Shown here: piece by piece, positions 1 to 8,346 of the stretch | Numbering within the stretch: position 1 is the stretch's first letter | How the letters are laid out: every line of letters begins with the position of its first letter | Assembly (NCBI RefSeq): GCF_943371865.1 | Contig: NZ_CALRWL010000004.1 | Location: 62,001-126,000 of the forward strand | Direction: 5' to 3' | DNA length: 64,000 nucleotides | Origin: Azorhizobium sp943371865 | GTDB lineage: Bacteria; Pseudomonadota; Alphaproteobacteria; Rhizobiales; Xanthobacteraceae | Notes under the pieces: model-generated | Databases searched by the model: none | What the model saw: only the letters and a program-made list of their open reading frames with translations | Told to the model about the DNA's origin: nothing | Program-made: the position numbers and the translations under genes

Positions 1-2154
1 TTCGCCCGGCATCAGCAAGGGAATGCCCGGCGGATAGGGCACGACGCCGGTGGCCACCATGCGGCCGGCGAGGCCATCGAGCGTCACATGCTCCACATGG
101 CCCAGCACCAGTTGCTCATAGGCTTCCACCGGGCTCATTTCCGGCACCGGCAGGTCGGAGAAGGCCTGCGACAGCCATTGGGTGGTCTTCAGCCGACCCA
201 TGGCGGCGAACATCTCATCCGCCAGATCCTTCAGCCCCAGCGTGCCGTAGCGGGCGGGCTGCGCCGTCACCAGGGCCGGGATGGCCTGGGTGAGCGGCAG
301 ATTGGCGTCATAGTCCTTCTTGAAGTCCAGCAGGGCGTTGATCAGCGTGCCCCACTTGCCCTTGGTGATGCCCAGCGAGAACAGGAACAGGATGGTGAAG
401 TCGGTGGTCTTCTCCACCACGATGCCGCGGCCATCCAGATAGGCGGTGAGGATGGTGGCGGGAATGCCGGTCTCCCCCAGCACGCCCTGCGCCGACATGC
501 CCGGCGTCATCACCGAGACCTTGATCGGGTCCAGCATGCAGTAATCGTCTTCCAGATCCTCGAAGCCGTGCCAGGCATCGCCCGGATGCAGCACCCAATG
601 GGTGGGCTCGGTGGCCAGGGTTTCCGGGTTGGCCGCATGGAAGGCGACCGGCGCGCCGCCCGCCACCGGGGTCACGGTGTCCGGCTGCCAGACGTTGAAG
701 AACCAGTCATTACGCTCGGCGAAAGTGGCGCGGATGCGGGCCACGCTCTGGCGGAAGGCGATGGCCTCGCGGATGGATTCCCCCGTCAGCGCGGTGCCGC
801 TGGGGCCGTCCATCATGGCGGCGGAGACGTCGTTGGAGGCGATGATGGCATATTGCGGCGAGGTGGAGGCGTGCATCATGAACGCCTCGTTGAACCGATT
901 GTGCGGGATCGGCCGGCGCCCGTCGCGCACATGGATGAAGGAGGCCTGCGACAGCGCCGCCAGCAATTTGTGGGTGGACTGGGTGGCGAACACGGTGGGC
1001 CGGGAGGCATCGTGGGCGCCGGGGTCGCCATGCATGGCGAAGCGGTCGCGATAGAGCGGATTGAAGCGGGCGTAGCCGTACCAGGCTTCGTCGAAATGCA
1101 GCCGGTCGACGCTTTGGCCCAGCAATTCCTCCACGCGGGTGACGTTGTAGCACAGGCCATCGTATGTTGAGTTGGTGATCACCGCATGCACGGGGGTCCG
1201 ATCGGCGATGCGCGCCGCCAGCGGGTTCTCCGCAATGGCCTGCGCCACCCCCTGGGCGGTGAGCCGGTCGGGATGGATCGGCCCGATCAATCCCAGGCCA
1301 TTGCGCGAGGGCACCAGATAGGTCGGGATCGCCCCCGACAGGGTCATGGCGTGCTCCACCGACTTGTGGCAGTTGCGGTCGCACAGCGCGATCTGGTTGC
1401 GCGTCACGCTGGCCATGAGGATGACGCGGTTGGAGGTCGATGACCCGTTGGTCACGGTGTAGGAGCGATGCGCCCCGAACACCCGCGCCGCATAGCGCTC
1501 GCCCTCGCCGATGGGGCCGGAATGATCCAGCAGCGAGCCCAGCTCGCCCACCGAGATCGACAGGTCCGAGCGGAACAATTCCTCGCCGAAGAATTCAAAG
1601 AAGGCCCGCCCGGCCGGATGCTTCAGGAAGGCCGTGCCCCCCGTGTGCCCCGGCGTGTGCCAGCTATATTCATAGACCTGGGCAAACCGGGCCAGCGCCT
1701 TGAACATGGGCGGCAGCACCGCGCTGCGATAGCGCTGGATGGCGGCGACGATCCGCCCGGAGATGAATTCGGGCGTGTCTTCCAACAGCCAGATGTAATC
1801 GTCCGCTTCCTCCATCACCTCCAGCGGCAGGTCCGAGGCGGCGGAGCGCTCCGCCAGCAGGAACACCGGCACGGTGGCGTTGCGGGCGCGCAGGGCCTTC
1901 AACAGCGTCTTGGCGCCCGCATGATCCACATCTGAGTCCAGATCCCAATCCAGCATCACGCATTGGATGGCGGTGTCCGACACCAGCACGGCGCGGCCAT
2001 CGGCGGCGGAGAGGGCCTCCACCACGTCTACCCCGCGCTGGACGAGATCGGCGATCAGCGCCCGTGCGGCGGCGCCGGCGGCGGACTTTTCCGCCAGGCT
2101 GTCGCTCACCAGGACGGCACGCATGCCGAGGCGCTCTTCGACGGTTGGGATCAT
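1..2154 (-). CDS. Orn/Lys/Arg decarboxylase, AdiA-like, C-terminus cut by window edge
   Basis: PLP-dependent fold-type I amino-acid decarboxylase, releasing CO2 to give agmatine, cadaverine or putrescine; such enzymes serve polyamine supply or acid resistance in the cytoplasm. The 718 visible residues show a receiver-like wing domain (about 1-130), then the PLP domain with HTPGHTGG, NGSSTSNR, a DEAWYGYARF aspartate segment and the cofactor lysine in STHKLLAALSQASF. The wording is closest to biodegradative arginine decarboxylase as I remember it, but the substrate cannot be read from sequence. The frame is open to base 1; relatives have about 750-785 residues, so only a short C-terminal piece is missing. 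Start is the ATG at 2154; an ATG ten codons later (2124) is possible. Confidence 0.9.
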   Translation of the reverse strand, partial: MIPTVEERLGMRAVLVSDSLAEKSAAGAAARALIADLVQRGVDVVEALSAADGRAVLVSDTAIQCVMLDWDLDSDVDHAGAKTLLKALRARNATVPVFLLAERSAASDLPLEVMEEADDYIWLLEDTPEFISGRIVAAIQRYRSAVLPPMFKALARFAQVYEYSWHTPGHTGGTAFLKHPAGRAFFEFFGEELFRSDLSISVGELGSLLDHSGPIGEGERYAARVFGAHRSYTVTNGSSTSNRVILMASVTRNQIALCDRNCHKSVEHAMTLSGAIPTYLVPSRNGLGLIGPIHPDRLTAQGVAQAIAENPLAARIADRTPVHAVITNSTYDGLCYNVTRVEELLGQSVDRLHFDEAWYGYARFNPLYRDRFAMHGDPGAHDASRPTVFATQSTHKLLAALSQASFIHVRDGRRPIPHNRFNEAFMMHASTSPQYAIIASNDVSAAMMDGPSGTALTGESIREAIAFRQSVARIRATFAERNDWFFNVWQPDTVTPVAGGAPVAFHAANPETLATEPTHWVLHPGDAWHGFEDLEDDYCMLDPIKVSVMTPGMSAQGVLGETGIPATILTAYLDGRGIVVEKTTDFTILFLFSLGITKGKWGTLINALLDFKKDYDANLPLTQAIPALVTAQPARYGTLGLKDLADEMFAAMGRLKTTQWLSQAFSDLPVPEMSPVEAYEQLVLGHVEHVTLDGLAGRMVATGVVPYPPGIPLLMPGE

Positions 2155-2375
2155 GGGCAGGACTCCGGGCCTTAAAGGCAAGGCCGATGGCAGGGCGCCG
2201 GAGCGTGCGCGGTCGGGTTGAGGGCGTGAGGAAACAGCGCAAATCCCGGACGCGCGAACGTTAGGCCCCCGCGCCGGTGCAACCCTTGATTCAGCGCAAC
2301 TCAGGCGCGCGGGCTGGCCCCGTGAGGCGCGGGGCCGGCTGTGCTAGCCTTTGGCCGCGTTGTTTCCCTCCCGCC

Positions 2376-3617
2376 ATGAGCCCGCCCGTGCGATCCGCCT
2401 GCCGTCTTGTTGTTTTCGCCCTCCTTGCTGTGCTGGCGATCCAAGCCCCCGCCCGCGCCGCCGATGCCGCGTTCACCGCCTTCATCGCCTCGCTGTGGCC
2501 GGAGGCGCAGGCGGCCGGCGTCTCCCGCGCCACCTTCGAGCGCGAGACCCGCGGCCTGGAGCCGGACTACAAGCTCCCCGACCTCGCCTTGCCCGGTCGC
2601 CCCGCCACCGGCGCGCGCGGGCAGGCGGAATTCGTCCAGGTGCCGGCGGACTATGTGAAGGAGGCCCGCATCATCCAATTGGCCGCCGAGGGCCGGCGGC
2701 TGTGGCAGAAATACCGTCCGGCCCTGGACCAGATCGAACGGCAGTTCGGGGTGCCGGCGCCGGTGGTGCTGGCGCTGTGGGGCCGCGAGACCGATTTCGG
2801 CCGCTACACCTCGCCCTATGACACCCTGCGGGTGGTGGCGACCCAGGCCTATGTGGGCCGGCGCAAGGACCAGTATCGCGACGAATTCATCTATGCCCTG
2901 AAGATCCTCGACAGCGGCGTGGTGGCGCGAAAAGACTTCCGCGCCTCCTGGGCCGGCGCCACCGGCCTGACCCAGTTCCTGCCCTCGGACTATGTCCTGC
3001 ACGGCGTCTCCCTCGACGGCACCAAGCCGGTGGACATCTGGCATTCGGTGCCCGATGCGCTCGCCTCCGCCGCCAAGCAACTGGCGGACAAGGGCTGGCA
3101 GAGCGGCCTGCGCTGGGCCTATGAGGTGCGCGCCCCGGCGGATTTCGATTGCACCAAGGCGGTGCCGGCGGTGCAGCAGCCCATCAGCGCCTGGCTGCGG
3201 GCGGATTTCACGCTGCTGTCCGGTCCGGCACCCACGGCGGGGGAACTGGCGCAGCCGGCCTCGCTGCTGCAGCCGGAGGGCATCTATGGCCCCGCCTTCC
3301 TCACCACCGCCAATTACTTCGTGCTGAAGCAATATAATATGTCGGACCTGTACGTGCTGTTCGTGGGCCATCTGGCCGACCGGATGGTGACGCCGCAGCC
3401 CTTCGCCACCCCCTGGTCCGCCTCCAGCCAGCTGCGCACGTCCTCCGTGGAGGCGATGCAGGCCTATCTCACCCGCGCCGGCCTCTACACCGACAAGATC
3501 GACGGCAAGGCCGGCATGCAGACCCGCGCGGCTTTGGGCGCCTACCAGAAATCCGCCGGCCTGAAGCTGGATTGCTGGCCGAGCGAAGCGGTGTTGCAGG
3601 CGATGCGGGGGCGGTGA
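2376..3617 (+). CDS. Lytic murein transglycosylase (MltB-like, SLT_2) with peptidoglycan-binding domain
   Basis: Periplasmic enzyme cleaving the MurNAc-GlcNAc bond of peptidoglycan with formation of 1,6-anhydro-MurNAc. The ATG at 2376 gives a clean signal peptide (hydrophobic core about residues 10-22, cleavage after PARA); longer upstream readings would add 33 residues in front of it. The SLT_2 domain spans about 32-335, with the likely catalytic glutamate in ALWGRETDFG (E138) and the substrate-binding segment GATGLTQFLPSDY. A C-terminal PG_binding_1 domain (about 350-413) carries the usual DGKAGMQTRAAL motif. At 413 residues it matches alphaproteobacterial relatives. There is no lipobox, so it is probably soluble. 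It lies at the left border of the low-GC cassette. Confidence 0.93.
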   Translation: MSPPVRSACRLVVFALLAVLAIQAPARAADAAFTAFIASLWPEAQAAGVSRATFERETRGLEPDYKLPDLALPGRPATGARGQAEFVQVPADYVKEARIIQLAAEGRRLWQKYRPALDQIERQFGVPAPVVLALWGRETDFGRYTSPYDTLRVVATQAYVGRRKDQYRDEFIYALKILDSGVVARKDFRASWAGATGLTQFLPSDYVLHGVSLDGTKPVDIWHSVPDALASAAKQLADKGWQSGLRWAYEVRAPADFDCTKAVPAVQQPISAWLRADFTLLSGPAPTAGELAQPASLLQPEGIYGPAFLTTANYFVLKQYNMSDLYVLFVGHLADRMVTPQPFATPWSASSQLRTSSVEAMQAYLTRAGLYTDKIDGKAGMQTRAALGAYQKSAGLKLDCWPSEAVLQAMRGR

Positions 3618-3727
3618 GGGGGGAGCGCTTCGATGACGGCTCGCTGCTGATTCGGAGCGGCCCCCTCTCCGACTGTCGGCTTTCTGGCAGGTTGATCTCG
3701 GTCGCCTCTCCTCGACTTGTGGATTTT

Positions 3728-5188
3728 CTACAGCGGTGCTGTTCCACCCTTTTTCAATAGACGAGCAGCTACACGATAAAGATCAGGCATATCTACCCGC
3801 TCATCCTTTCGGACGAACATTACACCAATTTGTCGAAGGGCCGTGAGGAGCCCTTCTTCTTCATTATGAGTACTGTCAGGAATAGGAAATAGATAGCCGA
3901 GTTTTTTCGCGTCTTGTTTCAAAGAGGCGACCGTCTTTGCCGCCTTCCAGACCTTGAAAACAGCTTTGGGTTCTTGAGGTAAAAGAAGCCCATCGAGTGG
4001 TGCAAGGACGCCTTTGATCCATGGAAATTCTTGATGGAGTTGGTCAACGCGGTTTTGAGAGGCCGTGCGAAGGCCGTGGCGGATTCCTTCGGGAGTGATT
4101 ACCCGATCATCTCCGATCCCAGCAGCCTTGGCTGCTCCAATAAGAAGTCCGAGGAAGCTTCGCGGTGTCACTTCGTCATGAGCGTCGGCAAGGTGCGAGA
4201 GTGGCCAATCGTATGTGCGGCCCTTCTTGTAGCCATATGTTCCTGAGCCCATAAACGGGCCAGCCAACTGCTCCATCAAATGGCGTTGGGTGAATTCATC
4301 CCATGCAGGTGCCCACGAGCCCTGGAGAACATCTTCTCTCGTAGGCATCGCAAGATTGACCTCACGCAATAATTTGGTCACTTCAGCGTTTGCCGCCGGA
4401 TCCTTTGCAAGCCCAATGCGAGAGAAGAACAATCCGTATAAATCCGTTCCTGACCACAAGAGACGGATCGCGCCCGCCCGGAGCTTTGGCAATTCTACGA
4501 ACCGCAGGCTGCTGTCGTCTATCTGATCCGGACGAACGAAAAGTTTCGGAGCGATTTCAGGATATCCCCGTAGCGCCCAAACGATTTCGAGGAGTGCTTC
4601 AGTTAGCAATCGCCGCCCCGACCACGATGTGGATATCGTATCTAGAGCATCATATACTATAAGAAGTTTTTTATCAGAATTCGCAAGCTCATTGTTGATC
4701 TTATCAAGAAATTCACCGCGCTCCTCCCAGTCATTGGCCATCGAAATGAGTTTAGAAAACTTCGGTGGTGGGGCTTCATTTTTATAAAAAAAGGCGGCTC
4801 GTAAAATTGTAGCCCACCAAAATGCACGCGCGCTTTCTTCTGTCTCGTCAGCTTTCAAATTATCGATGACGTCACGTGCGAGACCTTTGCCTCCAGGAAC
4901 GCCAGTATATCCGAACTCGACCAGAACCTTTTCTAAGCCAAGTCGCGGATACGCCAAAGCTGCGGCCTCCTTGGTCGCCTCATTTCCCAGAACGCCAGAC
5001 CAAAAGCTCTTCCCTGCACCTCGTGCGCCCACAACAATTGGATTGTCTGGATCAAGGGCTGCCGAATGTGCCTCGGGTGCGAACATGTCATCGATTTTTG
5101 GAGCTCGAGCGCCGATAGCATCGTTCGATACATCGCTCGGGATCGCGCCAATCAGCCTTCTCAAAGCTTGATTTCGGGTGACCGTCAT
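3728..5188 (-). CDS. P-loop ATPase, third gene of the HEPN cassette
   Basis: The 486-residue protein has a textbook Walker A, GARGAGKS (54-61), and a Walker B with paired acidic residues, LLIVYDALD (175-183), then a sensor-like strand AIRLLWSGTDLYGLF. About 50 residues precede the P-loop, and the 280 residues after the ATPase core (rich in W, H and charged residues) match nothing I recognise. It resembles STAND/AAA-type or 'Sll1717-family' ATPases of defence islands in layout, but I cannot assign a family with certainty. The ATG overlaps the stop of the upstream ATPase gene (ATGA), so the two are translationally coupled. Codon use is visibly more AT-rich than in neighbours. Confidence 0.85.
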   Translation of the reverse strand: MTVTRNQALRRLIGAIPSDVSNDAIGARAPKIDDMFAPEAHSAALDPDNPIVVGARGAGKSFWSGVLGNEATKEAAALAYPRLGLEKVLVEFGYTGVPGGKGLARDVIDNLKADETEESARAFWWATILRAAFFYKNEAPPPKFSKLISMANDWEERGEFLDKINNELANSDKKLLIVYDALDTISTSWSGRRLLTEALLEIVWALRGYPEIAPKLFVRPDQIDDSSLRFVELPKLRAGAIRLLWSGTDLYGLFFSRIGLAKDPAANAEVTKLLREVNLAMPTREDVLQGSWAPAWDEFTQRHLMEQLAGPFMGSGTYGYKKGRTYDWPLSHLADAHDEVTPRSFLGLLIGAAKAAGIGDDRVITPEGIRHGLRTASQNRVDQLHQEFPWIKGVLAPLDGLLLPQEPKAVFKVWKAAKTVASLKQDAKKLGYLFPIPDSTHNEEEGLLTALRQIGVMFVRKDERVDMPDLYRVAARLLKKGGTAPL

Positions 5189-6540
5189 GGGCGCTGAGTT
5201 CCCTCCTTGATCGCAAGTGCCGCATCGACATAGGCAATCAATTTACCAAATGCATTCTGATATGCCGATTCGGACAGTTGATCTCGTTTTCGCAGTGGAT
5301 CGAAATTCGCGAAGATGGCGTCATATGCGACGGATAGAATTTCGGTCGTGCTGGCCCCTTCGGTAAGCCCAAGATCTGCGTCACTGACGCTATCGTCCCA
5401 GGACACGTCGCTGAAGCCATCGGGTAAGGGTACCGTACCCTGTGTTTCCTCAAGTGCGTGCCCTTGTAACATGCGCTCACACTTGCGGCGAAATTCCGCA
5501 CGAAGCTCCGCATCAGGTGGCGCCTTCGCCTGAACCAGATTCACCCGACTGAACCACTCGCTCTCAATACTCTCGGTGCGCGAATAACGATCGACATGGC
5601 TAAATAGTGCGCGGTATCCTTGGAATGTCTGAGGTTCGTCAGCACCGAAACAAAGTATCTCAGCGCCAAGCCCGAAAAGAGCCGCGGCGGCAATCTCGTG
5701 AAGACCCGCGCGAGCATCGATTAAAATCAGATCGTATCTGCTATTCTCCTCCAAGTCATCGATGATTGCGGCCACCTGATCGAGTAAAGTCTCGACTGCG
5801 CCGTCCTCACGAACGACTTCTCCATAAGCTCGACCGATCTTGGCAAGCACATCCGCTGGGTTCGCTAGCGACCTCGCTCCGAAAGCAGGCACGACATCGA
5901 CCCGACCGCGGCCTGAAAGCGTCGATGCCCCGACAAGGTCCCGGAGTAGTTCAGCGCTGAGCGGTGATAGCGCGCGTTCGACTAGGGCGTCGATCATTCC
6001 GAACTTGGGCGTCGTCGTTTCGTTCAACAGCATCGCCCCGAGTCCAGGCGCTTCCATGTCCAGGTCGACCGCAAGCACGCGCCGGCCGCGGGATGCCGCA
6101 TGTGCGGCCACAACTGCGAGGGCCGTAGAACGCCCAACACCTCCTTTGAGGCTGGCAAAGACCAACCGAGGAGCGCGGTTGGCTTTGCGGCTGGTCGGGT
6201 TGCGGAGCCAGTCGGCTCCAACCAAGCGGCGGTCGATCAGTCGCACTCGCCTACCTGCTACGGACACGGGGACTATATCCCCACTATGCAAAAGGTCGGT
6301 AATGCCAAAATCGTTGGAGCCAGCGATAACCCGGTCGGTGCGTGCGTAGTATCCCAGCGCCTCAATTAAAGTCTTCGTCAATAATGCACGTTGCTCGTCA
6401 TCAATCGAGGATGCGAGATAAAACGAAAGACGTCCCTTTGTATCCCGAAGCGCAACGCCCTGTTCTAGAGCATGCTCCCCACATGATTTTATGACGGCCT
6501 CCACCAATGCGGGCAGGCTGTCGTCAAAATAAATCGTCAT
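5185..6540 (-). CDS. ParA/MinD-like ATPase with KGGVGR variant P-loop, second gene of the HEPN cassette
   Basis: Residues 125-165 form a deviant Walker A region: LVFASLKGGVGRSTALAVV (KGGVGRST, 132-139) followed by the switch strand LAVDLDMEAPGLG. Arginine replaces the usual second lysine of KGGxGKT, a substitution I associate with a group of ParA-like proteins found in defence-type operons (recollection, not checked). A Walker B-like strand, YDLILIDARAGLHE, lies near residue 270. The N-terminal 120 residues are unlike plasmid ParA. No ParB or parS is nearby, so chromosome or plasmid partition is unlikely. Start is the ATG at 6540, one base after the HEPN stop, with the ribosome site inside the HEPN 3' end. 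It likely acts with both neighbours. Confidence 0.87.
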   Translation of the reverse strand: MTIYFDDSLPALVEAVIKSCGEHALEQGVALRDTKGRLSFYLASSIDDEQRALLTKTLIEALGYYARTDRVIAGSNDFGITDLLHSGDIVPVSVAGRRVRLIDRRLVGADWLRNPTSRKANRAPRLVFASLKGGVGRSTALAVVAAHAASRGRRVLAVDLDMEAPGLGAMLLNETTTPKFGMIDALVERALSPLSAELLRDLVGASTLSGRGRVDVVPAFGARSLANPADVLAKIGRAYGEVVREDGAVETLLDQVAAIIDDLEENSRYDLILIDARAGLHEIAAAALFGLGAEILCFGADEPQTFQGYRALFSHVDRYSRTESIESEWFSRVNLVQAKAPPDAELRAEFRRKCERMLQGHALEETQGTVPLPDGFSDVSWDDSVSDADLGLTEGASTTEILSVAYDAIFANFDPLRKRDQLSESAYQNAFGKLIAYVDAALAIKEGTQRP

Positions 6541-6541
6541 T

Positions 6542-6937
6542 TTAAGTTCCTATGGAGGCGACGGCTTGCTTGGCTTGCCCCCTCCACCGCTCGACCTCTG
6601 TAGGTGTCACCGCACCCGTGGCAGCATAACGGATATCGGTACTCCAACCGCCCATGAAGCCCGATTGGTCAAGGAGCCGGCTCAGGGTGCCGCTGCGTCG
6701 ACCCGCAGCGGCGTCTCGGGAGGCACTGAGCAGAACGGGAAAATGCAGATAATAGGGATCTGAGCGGCGATCCGCTGCCGCCGGTCGAATACCTAACTCC
6801 TCCATCATTGCCTTCACTGCGCACTCGGCTGCGAGGCCATAAAGATAGCCGGCAACATGATAGCCGGTCTCCGGAAGTGCGTCAGCGGCAGTGAGGTTTC
6901 TCCTTGCAGCGACGGGCATATTCGGCGCACGCGGCAT
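6542..6937 (-). CDS. HEPN-domain protein, first gene of the cassette
   Basis: 131 residues. The segment YHVAGYLYGLAAECAVKAMM (26-45) is the signature helix of HEPN proteins (aromatic/GYL, then AxEC..K), followed by an H-containing segment YYLHFPVLL and a closing DIRY near residue 102. HEPN proteins are often RNases using R-x4-6-H; here R58 and H65 are separated by six residues (RSDPYYLH), but the motif sits centrally rather than near the end as in HepT, so catalytic activity is uncertain. Start is the ATG at 6937: an in-frame TAG directly precedes it and GAGGGG serves as ribosome site. It may be the effector of the module, controlled by the two ATPases. Confidence 0.75.
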   Translation of the reverse strand: MPRAPNMPVAARRNLTAADALPETGYHVAGYLYGLAAECAVKAMMEELGIRPAAADRRSDPYYLHFPVLLSASRDAAAGRRSGTLSRLLDQSGFMGGWSTDIRYAATGAVTPTEVERWRGQAKQAVASIGT

Positions 6938-7234
6938 CTAGCCCCCTCGGGAATCATAGCTTCTAAACACATCGTCGTTAGGATGCCAACGGATCTGATA
7001 ATGACAATAGCTTCACGCTCTGGACAGCTAATTCCGCCGGATAAATTAGCCGATTGCGCTATTTGAGGCCGAAGCTGAGCGTCAGCCTCAAAGCTGTGAG
7101 CGAATGTCGGCTCATGCACCTACCCACTCTTTAACCGCTTGCAAAAGGCTTGAGCCCCCACGCCCCCGTGACTGGCGCCCCCGCCGTCCGCGCGCTAGCG
7201 TCCGGCCAACTCCCACATCCTCCCGAGCGTCCCC
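6938..7234. other. Intergenic region between HEPN cassette and LLM oxidoreductase
   Basis: Composition is low-GC up to about 7110 and returns to high GC by 7150, which marks the right edge of the cassette. It must hold the cassette promoter. On the minus strand TTGTCA (7007-7002) and ATCCTA (6984-6979), 17 bases apart, are a weak -35/-10 candidate. An inverted repeat lies at 7027-7050. No convincing small gene is seen. Confidence 0.5.
7027..7050. promoter_or_regulatory. Inverted repeat upstream of the HEPN cassette, possible operator
   Basis: GCTAATT (7027-7033) and AATTAGC (7044-7050) are perfect reverse complements separated by ten bases. The dyad lies 90 bases upstream of the HEPN start and just upstream of the weak promoter candidate. 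It could bind a regulator encoded elsewhere, as the cassette has no obvious DNA-binding protein. Confidence 0.35.
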
Positions 7235-8257
7235 TTGAAACACATCGGCTTTCTCTCCTTCGGCCATTGGACCCCCTCGTCGCAGTCGCAGACCCGCTCG
7301 GCGGGGGATGCGCTGCTGCAATCCATCGAGCTGGCGGTGGCCGCCGAGGAATTGGGGGCCGATGGCGCCTATTTCCGGGTGCATCATTTCGCCCGGCAAT
7401 TGGCCTCGCCCTTTCCGCTGCTGGCGGCGGTGGGCGCCCGCACACGCAAGATCGAGATCGGCACCGCCGTCATCGACATGCGCTATGAGAACCCGCTCTA
7501 TATGGCCGAGGATGCAGGCTCGGCCGATCTCATCGCCGGCGGGCGGCTGCAACTGGGCCTCAGCCGCGGCTCGCCGGAGCAGGTGATCGACGGCTGGCGG
7601 CACTTCGGCTACCAGCCCGCCGAGGGCGAAACCGCCGCCGACATGGCCCGCCGCCACACCGAAGTGCTGCTGGAGACCTTGCGCGGCGAAGGCTTCGCCC
7701 AGCCCAATCCCCGGCCCATGTTCCCCAATCCCCCCGGCCTGCTGCGGCTGGAGCCGCACTCGGACGGCCTGCGCGAGCGCATCTGGTGGGGCGCCTCCTC
7801 CAATGCCACGGCGGTGTGGGCGGCGGAGCGCGGCATGCATCTGCAAAGCTCGACCCTGAAGGATGACGAGACCGGCGAGCCGTTCCACATCCAGCAGGCC
7901 GCCCAGATCCGCGCCTATCGCGCCGCCTGGGCGGCGGCGGGGCATCAGCGTGAGGCCCGCGTCTCGGTGAGCCGCAGCATCTTCCCCTTGGTGGATGAGC
8001 GCGACCGGGCCTATTTCGGCCGCGGCAATGAGAGCGAGGACCAGATCGGCTATATCGACGCCCGCACCCGCGCCATCTTCGGCCGCTCCTATGCCGCCGA
8101 GCCGGATGTACTGATCGAACAGCTGAAAGCCGACGAGGCCATCGCCGAGGCCGACACCTTGCTGCTCACGGTGCCGAACCAATTGGGCGTCGCCTATAAT
8201 GCCCATGTGATCGAGGTGCTGCTCACCCACGTCGCCCCGGCGCTGGGCTGGCGCTGA
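7235..8257 (+). CDS. LLM-class flavin-dependent oxidoreductase
   Basis: Luciferase-like TIM-barrel monooxygenase that would use FMNH2 or F420 and O2. The N-terminus MKHIGFLSFGHW, the LGADGAYFRVHHF segment, the KIEIGTAVIDMRYENPLYMAE strand region and LIAGGRLQLGLSRG are typical family landmarks. The 340-residue length is normal. Start is a TTG at 7235: it gives the canonical short N-terminal strand, and the frame holds no ATG near it. The ribosome site is weak. The physiological substrate is unknown; relatives are often annotated as alkanal monooxygenase-like. It is separated from the next gene by 89 bases, containing a GC-rich stretch but no clear terminator. Confidence 0.88.
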   Translation: MKHIGFLSFGHWTPSSQSQTRSAGDALLQSIELAVAAEELGADGAYFRVHHFARQLASPFPLLAAVGARTRKIEIGTAVIDMRYENPLYMAEDAGSADLIAGGRLQLGLSRGSPEQVIDGWRHFGYQPAEGETAADMARRHTEVLLETLRGEGFAQPNPRPMFPNPPGLLRLEPHSDGLRERIWWGASSNATAVWAAERGMHLQSSTLKDDETGEPFHIQQAAQIRAYRAAWAAAGHQREARVSVSRSIFPLVDERDRAYFGRGNESEDQIGYIDARTRAIFGRSYAAEPDVLIEQLKADEAIAEADTLLLTVPNQLGVAYNAHVIEVLLTHVAPALGWR

Positions 8258-8346
8258 GGCGGGCCTCGGGCGGGGCGCTCCGCGGGGCGGGACGGCGGGC
8301 CGCTTGCCCTGTACAGGGCACCCGGCCCGCGTCACTGTCCGGCCCC

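Larger units (their letters stand above)
3728..6937 (-). other. Low-GC three-gene cassette (HEPN / KGGVGR ATPase / P-loop ATPase), probable horizontally acquired island
   Basis: Three genes share one strand with almost no spacing: a 1-nt gap, then an ATGA overlap. Base composition drops sharply: the line 4681-4740 is 48% G+C by hand count against 73% at 3181-3240. The flanks are ordinary chromosomal genes (lytic transglycosylase and LLM oxidoreductase). I see no integrase, transposase, tRNA or obvious direct repeats at the borders. A compact foreign operon coding for a HEPN protein and two nucleotide-binding proteins is typical of anti-phage or toxin modules. Function is inferred from this organisation only. 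Confidence 0.7.

Noticed and set aside
6814..7119. Minus-strand frame that could add a fourth gene before the HEPN gene
   Set aside because: It overlaps the HEPN gene in another frame by more than 120 bases, has no ribosome site and no recognisable domain.
3618..7234. Prophage or transposon origin of the low-GC cassette
   Set aside because: No integrase, transposase, phage structural gene, tRNA target or border repeats are visible; only composition and gene type suggest transfer.
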